From Anticarsia gemmatalis (taxonomy: Eukaryota > Arthropoda > Insecta > Lepidoptera > Erebidae), in the NCBI RefSeq assembly GCF_050436995.1, contig NC_134766.1:6200001-6264000 (forward strand): a stretch of 64,000 bases of DNA. The letters run 5' to 3'. Positions 55,402 through 64,000 of the stretch are shown here, one piece after another. The first letter of the stretch is position 1, and every line of letters begins with the position of its first letter. Under the pieces are notes generated by a model. The model had not been told where the DNA came from. It was given only the letters and a program-made list of their open reading frames with translations, and did not search any database. The position numbers and the translations under genes were made by a program.

Positions 55402-56954
55402 TCGTTCGTTCGGTTTGTATTCAAAGACGAAAGCTGGATTGCGTTGAATAGAGTTGCGAAGCGTTTTAAGATGACCAGCTGATTATCTGAGCTGGAGAGG
55501 ATTACTGTAGCGTGACTACGAACTTTTGATTCTCTTGCGTCGTATTTGTATCGTTTAGGATATAAAGCAATGTGAAAAAGTTCTGTTTTTAGCGGTAAAC
55601 TGTAGAAAAAAACAACAATTTCGTAGCGAGATTGTTAATGGTCTGTAATCGATTCCGTAATCGACTGTCAGCCACAATAGAACTAGTAAATTGAATAATT
55701 CCTATTAAAAGTGTACAAAATAAATACAATAAAAAATATGTCCTAACGAATCTAGACTTGACTGTTCTCCGAGTCAGTATGTGCCAAAAAAATATAAAGC
55801 ATTTCAAAATTTATTATAAAGAAATTGCCGCATCTATTTTCGCTCCAAACAATCGTCTCGGCTTCCAAGTTCCAGCTTCCAATTCTATTATATTCTGACA
55901 AATAGATCATTTTTATCCAATCTGAAAGCCAGAAAGCCGTAGAACGTTTCCCGCGTGCAATATTTCACGTATTAATTCAAATGGAAACATAATTTTACAG
56001 AAAGCCGACTACAAATCAGCGTCGTAGACAGAAATTGTTCGCAGACTTAAGAATCTATCAAAACGGATGTATGGAGATGAGTGTGAGTGAAATCCTTGAG
56101 TCAAATCTGCGAACAAGTTATTGAATAATTCTGTACATATTTTTTACTTTCTACTCGTAGATTCTCGTTTACGCGTAGATAAATATTATCCGTGATTTTT
56201 TTTTCCGTGATAAGTATATATTTTAGTAATTATATATATTATTATAAAATTCTAAACTTTAACATTCGGGACAAATTACATAGAAAGCATTAACTGGTCT
56301 ATGCCGAATGAGTGCCAGATTTCTACTCTTGGATTCTACATTTATATTGGAAATTTTCTTTCTGCCCAATTTTTTTCTTCAAGTGCCACAGCTGTGTTAC
56401 AGGAGCGATCATTTCAAAAAAACCTTCTGAGTCACACCAAGAGTAAATTTAAAAACATTTTGAAATAATGACAAAATGTCTCGCACACAATTTTATAGGT
56501 AACTGTGTGCCGTGTTCCCGTCTGATATAATACCTTTAGTTCCGAGCCGTTAACTCGAGCGTGTTGAAGTAAACCGAGCGCTTCTGAGCTGTCCAACATC
56601 TTGCCAGTTGTACGCAATTTATACACGCTTATATCGTATTTGTGAATTAAAAAGTTTCGTGATAATTTTTGACACTAGTGTGGTCTCTACTTTGCAGTTA
56701 TTTAGTTTAATAGAATAAAACAGTGTCTGTGATCAGATATTTACAAATTAATCGTATAATTAATAAAAACATCCCGTGGCCCGATAATATAAATAAAAGT
56801 CTGTCCGTCAAACCACGTAACTGATTTATAAAAAAAAAGTACGGAGATAGTAGAAGAGCCTGCATCACACGAATTAAATAAAGGGTTTTGGAAAATCGTT
56901 CAATCATAAGCAGCTAAAATACAGGAAGAAATAAAGCATGCGAGCCGTAGCGTA
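55402..56954. other. No gene seen
   Basis: No coding exon or element recognised in this AT-rich stretch. Confidence 0.35.
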
Positions 56955-57113
56955 AATCTCTGCAGTCGGTACTATCGAATATCGAGAGTTTGACATTTAA
57001 GATGAACTGCCAAAAAAGTTCTTGTGGAACCCGATAGGGGCGCTAAACAGACTTTCATGTAAATAGATAGCTAGCCGGTTGTCGGTAGCCTATAGCAGTA
57101 GAAAATCAAGCAA
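56955..57113. mobile_element. MITE-A copy
   Basis: AATCTCTGCAGTCGGTACTA, GAATATCGAGAGTTTGACAT, AACTGCCAAAAAAGTTCTTG, ATAGGGGCGCTAAACAGACT, AGCTAGCCGGTTGTCGGTAG and a TAGCAGTAGAAAATCAAGC end. Confidence 0.75.
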
Positions 57114-57754
57114 CGGAGCTGTGTAAGTCAAATAGTCTAAAATATCAAATACTGTCAAATATATTCAAACATGAATTTATTGACAGACCGCTTAATTACT
57201 ACTCTCACGTTAATAATAATAATAATAAATTATTTACGTACCTGTCACGTAATACTATGTTACACATACCTGTTACAAATATGCGTAACAGTTCCAACGA
57301 GTACATAGTAATTATTCCTACACCACAAAGTGCGGTTTGAATAATTTCCTTTTGAAACGTCTCCTACATTTTAATAGTTTCCCTTATTAGTATGGAAATT
57401 ATACATAGTAACACAAGTTGTCATATTTTGTGTAGAAGCTTGGAAGCAAAAGTAGTGCTTTTACAAACACGTGGGCAGGCCAATATAGTTAGTTATGTAT
57501 TTATACACACATGCATAATATAGGATATTATCCTTTTCAATATTTATTATTAGCAATGTCTTTGTTTTTATTAATGAAAGATATTTTTCTTAAATCACTA
57601 CAGAATACCAATTTCCTAATATTATCGTCTATCGACAACTTAATAGGCATAAAAAATATAGGCATAATTGTATATTAAAAACTGATTAACACCCCCATGG
57701 GATTTCAAAAAGTATATGTTTGAACAAACATGCTACCCAACATTAAACCCCAAA
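57114..57754. other. No gene seen
   Basis: A short AAT microsatellite at 57211-57229; nothing else. Confidence 0.35.
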
Positions 57755-57955
57755 CTGTAGGTAGGCTTTTCTTTGGCCATTACCAATACTAGTGCCATGT
57801 TAAGGGGGGCAATCCTATTACCATATACGGGCACGCTTCCAACTTCGGCCTTCTATTGAAAATAATCTAAGTATAAGAAATTAGAAAGAACTGGAATTCG
57901 AACCCTAGACCTCGTGATCAGCAGTTGTATAATCTACCGCCCAGATAAAGTAAGT
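57755..57955 (-). repeat. tRNA-like SINE remnant
   Basis: On the minus strand, a B-box-like region GATCACGAGGTCTAGGGTTC then GAATTCCAGTTC, preceded by GGGCGGTAGATTATACAACT. Downstream (plus strand, leftward) the body has GTAATAGGATTGCC. Probably an old tRNA-derived repeat rather than a tRNA gene, as no cloverleaf is complete. Confidence 0.4.
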
Positions 57956-58698
57956 CTTTATAAGTCTTAGCAAAAATGTGTCTATACATTGTATTATTGT
58001 ATTGTAAATCTGATTGACGCACAACTACAATAGAACCGATGACCTTGTATTACACATGGTTGAGTTCAACTCATTATTATTGTTTACGATCATTGGGCGT
58101 ATAATTAGCAACTACACTAATTAACCGCCACTGACAGCTACGAATAGAACGTTATGCGTCTGATTGCTGTATTCATTTGTTTTAGGATTCCCTTTGTGTT
58201 TGAATATTAGTTACTTCAAAAGAATATAACGATAATTATTTACTAGCGCGTGTTTGTGAATGTTCGGCGACGAAACGAATATTGCGTGTCAATTTCTTTG
58301 CAATTACTGACTAAACCATCGTGGTGGAGTATGGCACAAGACAGACAGATTTGGAAGGAAAGAGGACAGGCCTTTGCCCAGCCGTAGGACACGTATAGGG
58401 ATAATATTGTTTTTTGCAATATTTCAATATACCTAGTTATTTTAATAAAAGCTTGTCGCCGGTCGGTAAACTACCAGCAGACAAAGGACATTACGTAGAT
58501 CGATAACAGTTTAGTGAAATTTGAGCTAAGCATCTCCGTACTTCGGCAGGCAAGTTGTTGTTATTTTAGGTATCTGTCAACTCAGATAACAATTGTTTAC
58601 TCAGGGCATAAGTACTGAGGTAGATTGAACAACATCAACTGCTACTCTGGGATGATCACTAACCATACAATAAACAAATAATTTATAATATTTATACT
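57956..58698. other. No gene seen; repeat remnants
   Basis: 58320-58400 (AAAGAGGACAGGCCTTTGCC, CAGCCGTAGGACACG) looks like a SINE-D-type 3' end. 58455-58680 has repeat C traces (CGCCGGTCGGTAAACTACC, CCGTACTTCGGCAGGCAAG). Confidence 0.4.
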
Positions 58699-60082
58699 CC
58701 GGTCAATTTAGACATTTGACCCACGACAAATTCAGGGGAAGCTGAAAATTCTTAAAATTGTTTAAATTATAATTATAAACATTGTCTTAAAAGTCCCAAC
58801 CGATCCCATGTAAGGAAAAAATTTTAGCGGGGTAATAAGGTCCAAAAAATGAGTTTTTCGCGATTTTCTTGAAAACGGTAAGTTTTATCGCAAAATTACC
58901 CCAGACATAATTTGTAGATCAGGGAATTTCCTATAAAAAAGGTATCAATATTTTTTTCCCTAAAAGCCACCGCTTCTGAGATATAACGATGCAAAACCTC
59001 TGGAAAAGGATTATGTATTGAGAACCATTCCAAAAGTTTTCGTAAGTCTTTAGCATCTTTTTTTACTCGTGAATCACTTGCATCAACATGCTGCTCGGTC
59101 GTATCCATCCTAACATTAGCCAGATCTTCTAATTTTTCACAAACTGTATTCATTGCATGCATACTATAAACCCATTTACTTATGACACTCTGTTTTGTGC
59201 TTCTTCCTCGAGCAATACCTCCATCTGTCTTCATAGCTTTCATCATAGACTGCTCAATTACCATGTCCGTTGAAGTGCCACAGCTTAATTTGTCTGAACG
59301 TCTCACAGTGAAGAATCCTTCTGAAATTTTTTTATAGACTTCAGGATCTATGAAATTCTCTAATTGTAGCATATCCTGCAAGTATAGGTGTGCAGACTTA
59401 GCATACGGAAAATGTCCAGACGCGTGAAAGTAAGGAAGCATTTCTTTGACGCAGTTTAAATGAGCTTTCCAATCCCCCATACGTTCAGCTCTTAAAAACT
59501 CTTTAAGAATTGAAACCATATAAAAATATTGAATCCAAAGTTTCGCTGTTGGTCCTCGTTCCTCATAATCCTTAAGTTTTTGATTCAGTTTATTAAGTAA
59601 AGCTCCAAATATTTCATCATTTTCAATATCATTGTATGAAAAAATTTTATCTACTATATTTTCGATATTAATGATTAAATCAGCATCCATGATGTCATCG
59701 ATTTCAACTTCTTTTAATATTATAATTGCTAAAGCAAGTTGAAGTAGTGTATGAGTGTATTATGACACTCGCAATTTTTTGCATCGTTATATCTCAGAAG
59801 CGGTGGCTTTTAGGGAAAAAATTATTGATACCTTTTTTATAGGAAATTCCCTGATCTACAAATTATGTCGGGGTAATTTTGCGATAAAACTTACCGTTTT
59901 CAAGAAAATCGCGAAAAAATCATTTTTTGGACCTTATTACCCCGCTAAAATTTTTTCCTTACATGGGATCGGTTGGGACTTTTAAGACAATGTTTATAAT
60001 TATAATTTAAACAATTTTAGGAATTTTCAGCTTCCCCTGAATTTGTCGTGGGTTTACTGATTTTTTGGTCTAATTTGACCGG
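58699..60082. mobile_element. 1.38-kb fold-back element with about 300-bp inverted arms
   Basis: The left arm starts CCGGTCAATTTAGAC and the right arm ends GTCTAATTTGACCGG. Each arm carries ACCCACGACAAATTC (or complement), GGGGAAGCTGAAAATTC, a long AT stretch, CCCAACCGATCCCATGTAAG, TAGCGGGGTAATAAGGTCC and CCACCGCTTCTGAGATATAA. The arms (about 58699-58996 and 59774-60082) differ by small indels and substitutions. The minus-strand ORF lies between them and ends inside the left arm. A 3-bp ACT flanks both ends, only a weak target-site hint. Class unknown. Confidence 0.8.
58896..59690 (-). CDS. Repeat-encoded protein of unknown function (264 residues)
   Basis: An intact frame from the ATG at 59690. 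In-frame sequence with no stop continues upstream for about 25 codons (LLQLALAIIILKEVEIDDI), so the natural protein may start earlier or be missing its N-terminal part. Landmarks: GPTAKLWIQYFYMVSILKEF (about 47-66), AERMGDWKAHL, LPYFHASGHFPYAKSAHLYL (about 85-104), FFTVRRSDKL (about 126-135) and EQSMMKAMKTDGGIARGRST (about 145-164). It is mainly helical in look, with no signal peptide or membrane segment. I have a memory of similar predicted proteins occurring in many copies in arthropod genomes, but no known function. The last 36 residues or so are coded inside the left inverted arm, and the right arm codes an almost identical peptide (HRYISEAVAFREKIIDTFFI) on the opposite strand. Likely a mobile-element protein. 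Confidence 0.6.
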   Translation of the reverse strand: MDADLIINIENIVDKIFSYNDIENDEIFGALLNKLNQKLKDYEERGPTAKLWIQYFYMVSILKEFLRAERMGDWKAHLNCVKEMLPYFHASGHFPYAKSAHLYLQDMLQLENFIDPEVYKKISEGFFTVRRSDKLSCGTSTDMVIEQSMMKAMKTDGGIARGRSTKQSVISKWVYSMHAMNTVCEKLEDLANVRMDTTEQHVDASDSRVKKDAKDLRKLLEWFSIHNPFPEVLHRYISEAVAFREKNIDTFFIGNSLIYKLCLG

Positions 60083-62478
60083 ACTATTAATAAACTCTGT
60101 GTCAACAAGTCCAACATTTTCGTCACTCTACTCAAAGTCAACCAGTTCAAAAGTAAAGCGACATTTTAAAGCTCCAGACACAAATTACAAAGCGCCAAAC
60201 AAAAAAGAATCGACGTCTCTTGTCATATTTCAAAAAGGCGGGCAGCTAAAATGTCGTTCTCGGGTTTCAACCAGTCGGAATGCAATATTCATATCCGTCA
60301 AATGTTAACAAGGTTTGCTTCGCGTCCGACTCATCCTGCACTATAAATGTATGAGGCGCGGTTTTATTAGTCGCATAAATCTAAGAAAGTGGCTTGCAAT
60401 ATGTCTGCTTGCATGCGAACGTCTGATAGGAATGTCAATATCGGTTTATTTTTGATAGTTCTTTTTGATTTTTGTTATCGCTTTATTTCCAAATCCGTCG
60501 TTTCTACCGTATTTTAAGTTGCTTTTCCAGCCAAATAATAACTATAATAATTACTTTTCTAACGTAATATTTCTATAGTTACAGCAAATACGTTTTTTGG
60601 ATACACTTAAAAGGCGGTTTCTACTGAATATTCTTTAATGGTCAAAGATTACATATTATTAAAGAAATCTGAAAGTTTAATACTAGTTTTAAAGGAACGC
60701 GAACCCACTTCGTATTCATTCCCCGTAGTAGAATTTAGACCTTATCCATCACAAATTCCCGTAGAAGACTCGTGCCCTGCACTGGAAAATGAATGCTTTA
60801 CTTTTTCTTTCGCCAGTTATCTTTCAGTACTTAACTTTAAACCATGTAAACTGCCTTGTAATTTTCCTTTTTTTATAATTTAACTAATGCAAAGGTAACA
60901 TTACCGTGCTGCTTAAAACCTTGTAAGTGTTAACCTACATAATACTTTCCTTACCGTGGGTTTTTCTTTCAAAGTGTAAGTAGATGAGGTTATTATAACA
61001 TTTTATACTTAGCTTGTATTACTTAGACTTTAATAAGTCTGGTGGAGAATATGAAATAAGTAAATAGAAATTATGGAAACAATGTTGTAGGCTTGGGTTC
61101 TGTGTAACTGGTAAGTAGGTATAGGAGGCAGCAATTTGTGGTCATAGAATCAGTATGAAAAGAACCTTTTTAAAAACCGTGTCGAAATATGAGTGCAAGA
61201 TGTATGTATTTTAAGATACAAAAAAAAAAAAATAATAATAATAATTAATGGTTTTAATACCATTTCAAGAAAAATCCTAGTGGTGAGCTTCTTCACCTTA
61301 CGATATTCTGAATTTGATAGTTTACGATATTGAGAATATCGTAAATATTCTGGATTTGATTGCTTAATCGGAAAGTAAAAAAAAAATCAATTTTTAGACA
61401 CAGGAAAGAAAAAAAGAGAAGGATGCGGAGCATACATTAAAATTGAATACATGGCGATACATGAAGTCATTCGATATTATGCTGGCAGACAGACCTAGTA
61501 ATTATAATCTTTTTTGACTATCTCAAACTGACTTTTCTAAATAAGCTTCGTCTTGTTTGTAAAACACCTTTGATGAGATAGATAAGTTTGTGTTACCAAC
61601 AGTATACCCAACTATTACCTACTCGTATTATAATATTTCGTATCGATCTGTTTGTGTGATATAACACAAATTCTGAGAACAGTATAATCCTGTCAAACGT
61701 TCCGATGCTAAACATGGCGGGTTTGGCGACAAAATAAACCTAACTTGTTTATTTCTATCTCGTATTTGTTTAATTGAACAATAAATTCGGATATCAAATA
61801 ATCTATGCTAATATTTGTGAAGGTAAATTTTGTAAAGGCTATATTTTGTAAATTTATTTAGTGTATTTGGTAATTGGCTGAAAAGTGAAGTAATTTTGTT
61901 GCTATATGATTTTAATCCGGGCTAATTGAGGTAATTGATTGTTAATAATAAAAAATATTCAATAAGTTCGGAGAATTTTCGTCGATCAGCAAAAACTGCA
62001 CAAAACAAATATTTACGCGATAAACAAATAGTCGTTTCGGGTCTGTTGTATTTTGTCCGTTATTAAGGGAATAGTTAACCCATTACTTTCTCGCTACTGG
62101 GCTAATAAGCTAAGAAGGAGAGACCTTCTGGGTTGAGGAAGTTAATCCTTAAAATGGTGGATCCATTTGTGGGTGAATATGACTATGAATTCCTTTAAGA
62201 ACTGTTTAAATAAATTAGGCATGCAAGGTTACATCAAGGCGTTTCCATTTTTAATTTTCTTTCTTCGACTGTGAGATCATTACTTTAATATAAATATAGC
62301 TTTGTCATTGGTGTGTTACCTTAAGTTTTAATCTTCAAACTCTATCATGGGTGGCGAATATTTAGACCATAGTAATAGATCAGAGGCCATAGACCTATCA
62401 CTGCATGTGTGACGTTACGCTCTAAAATAAATTTTACCTTTTGCGCCTTGAGCAAAGTTTGCAGTTATATATCTACAT
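60083..62478. other. Long stretch without a recognised gene
   Basis: Open frames at 60048-60308 and 60638-60883 show no recognisable domain. A short inverted repeat (TACGATATTCTGAATTTG and TACGATATTGAGAATATCGTA) lies at 61298-61345. SINE-like remnants at 62030-62125. Confidence 0.35.
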
Positions 62479-62688
62479 ATCTTTATATAAATAATTCTTC
62501 TGTAATTGTGTATGTCACTGAACTTCTCTTAAACGACTGGACCGATTTTGATGAAATTATTTGTGTGTGTTCAAGGGGATCTGAGAATGGTTTAGATTCA
62601 CAATTTTGCCCGCTGGATAATGTTTTTTTAATTAATTTTTAATTTATTAGTAACGTGTAGACAGGACAACGTATGTCGGGTCCGCTAG
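62479..62688 (+). mobile_element. Helitron-like family 2 copy
   Basis: Starts ATCTTTATATAAATAATTCT; body CACTGAACTTCTCTTAAACG, GACTGGACCGATTTTGATGA, GGGATCTGAGAATGGTTTAG; ends GACAGGACAACGTATGTCGG, GTCCGCTAG. A predicted 77-residue frame across it is incidental. Confidence 0.75.
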
Positions 62689-62914
62689 TATGTACATATT
62701 TTTATGTATAAATACTTCGTCGTTACATTCTCCTCACACGGTATAGTTAGTGATATATTTGACATAGTTTGACGACACTTTACGGCTTTACGAGCCACTA
62801 AAATATGAACGTAAACTCACTGAGTCATTGCAACTGGCTGATAAGTGGCGGATAGGGAACACTTTTATTATATACGCTTTTGATGTAAGATAAAATAGTT
62901 TAATGTAAGCTTTA

Positions 62915-63111
62915 TATCTTTATATATATAATTCTTCTGTAAGTGTGTATGTCACTGTCACTGAACTTCTCTTAAACGACTGGACCGATTTTGATGATTT
63001 TTTTTGTGTGTGTTCAAGGGCATCTGAGAATGGTTTAGATTATAAAAAAAAAAGTTTTAAATTTTCAAATTAAAGACGTGTAGACAGGACAACGTCTGTC
63101 GGGTCCGCTAG
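62915..63111 (+). mobile_element. Helitron-like family 2 copy
   Basis: Same family and orientation as 62479-62688, 227 bp further on: ATCTTTATATATATAATTCT, a duplicated CACTGT, GACTGGACCGATTTTGATGA and GACAGGACAACGTCTGTCGG with GTCCGCTAG at the end. Confidence 0.8.
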
Positions 63112-63282
63112 TAGCTACATAATATGTGCTAAATATCTGCATTTTATTTGGTGGTTAAATAACTGTTAAAATTTTTAGGTTAATTAGACGAGATAAATAC
63201 TTACTGCTAATTAAAACACATTGGCAAAATTAACTCAATTATTTAATCTTTCGGTGTAATATGAGAAGAAAAAGTATAGAAA

Positions 63283-63539
63283 TCTATACTAATATTATAA
63301 TGCTGAAGAGTTTGTTTGTTTGTTTGAACGCGCTAATCTCAGGAACTACTGGTCTGATTTGAAAAATTCTTTCAGTGTTAGATATTCCATTTATCAAGGA
63401 AGGCTATAGACTATATATATAATTATCATCACGCTACAACCAATAGGAGCAGAGTAGCAATTTTTTTTTTACAAAAATGGGGAAAATTTTGACCCATTCT
63501 ATCTTATGTGACGCAAACGAAATTGCGCGGGTCGGCTAG
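63283..63539 (+). mobile_element. Non-autonomous Helitron, full length
   Basis: Starts TCTATACTAATATTATAATG, ends GACGCAAACGAAATTGCGCG, GTCGGCTAG then T. The hairpin is kept by paired changes (CGCAA/TTGCG). Confidence 0.85.
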
Positions 63540-63933
63540 TACAAAATATATGTAATAAAATTAACTTTCGTTCGCAACCACAGCCAGTGTAATCTGCGTC
63601 GAAACTTCAGGCATTCAATGTAGATGTAAGTATGTTTATATAATAAACATATGTACACGTGAAAGATTGCATTTTATTGCGGTATTTTGACATAATAATA
63701 TGTACTTCTATTGGGTTTAGGTATACATACAAATCAGTAACATTTGATTTTGCGTGACAAGATTTTAGTCTACTCCTTTACTCTCATAGCCCAGCAAACT
63801 CTTAACAGAAAAACTTAAACTCAAAAAGACTTTGGGGCCGATTCGAGATGTCTGCGTGGTACGTATACGCTACAAAGAAGCAGTCCATAAAAAAATATAC
63901 AAATAAAGCAAAAATATTGTAAAGGGATTTGCC

Positions 63934-64000
63934 TGCCTCCGTGGCGCAGTGGTTTAGGCCACCACGCCGCTACCATTGCGTCGGGAGGTCGTGGGTTCGA
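63934..64000 (+). repeat. SINE-A, cut by the window end
   Basis: TGCCTCCGTGGCGCAGTGGT with an A box (TGGCGCAGTGG), then CGTCGGGAGGTCGTGGGTTC with the start of the B box. The head is very well preserved, so this may be a young copy. The rest lies beyond 64000. Confidence 0.85.

Noticed and set aside
59755..59985. 76-residue open frame on the plus strand
   Set aside because: It is the inverted copy, in the right arm, of the C-terminal code of the 58896-59690 ORF.
60638..60883. 81-residue open frame (EFRPYPSQIPVEDSCPALENE)
   Set aside because: Some coding look, but no splice signals or recognised family; not enough to call.
63934..64000. tRNA gene at the right edge
   Set aside because: The same head occurs in the SINE-A copies at 49449 and 16110; it is a SINE head.

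Overview
The window looks like nuclear DNA of a moth or butterfly (Lepidoptera). It is AT-rich, carries a gene of the 30-kDa hemolymph lipoprotein family (known mainly from Lepidoptera), and is packed with interspersed repeats of lepidopteran type: Helitron-like elements ending in CTAG, tRNA-derived SINEs, palindromic MITEs and 3' tails of non-LTR retrotransposons. No prokaryotic feature is present.

Two host genes can be supported, both on the minus strand. (1) Two exons, 17175-18039 and 6684-6870, join in phase across a 10.3-kb intron. They encode the Ser/Pro/Arg-rich N-terminal part of a protein that I judge, from memory of the family, to be an insect RGK-type small GTPase (Rad/Rem/Gem/Kir relative). 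Its GTPase domain would lie beyond the left edge. (2) Inside that intron, on the same strand, sits a complete two-exon 30K-type lipoprotein gene: exon 1 at 15374-15419 codes the signal peptide, exon 2 at 14021-14754 codes the mature protein, 259 residues in all. Two weaker coding candidates are an exon-like open stretch at 51831-51988 and a small membrane-protein-like ORF at 41471-41605.

The rest is intergenic, intronic or transposon DNA. 1-6.6 kb: tandem duplication, MITEs and a Helitron relic. 6.9-17 kb: the large intron with the nested gene, many repeats and a perfect 68-bp palindrome. 19-22.3 kb: TA microsatellite and a 1.57-kb DNA transposon holding a nested fold-back MITE, another MITE and a 21-bp minisatellite. 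22.3-30 kb: mostly featureless, with Helitrons and SINEs. 30.27-31.41 kb: a Tc1/mariner-type relic with 416-bp inverted arms. 31.4-43 kb: repeats. 43.25-47.4 kb: a SINE split by a Helitron, then a 3.66-kb TIR-bounded element containing a broken R1-type ORF1. 58.7-60.1 kb: a 1.38-kb fold-back element with a 264-residue ORF of unknown function. 62.4-64 kb: Helitron-like copies and a SINE cut by the window end.

The most interesting items are the nested lipoprotein gene and two fold-back elements in which inverted arms flank, or include, the 3' end of a transposon coding region, as though inverted duplication had built the element. Calls rest on reading the sequence; no searches were run.
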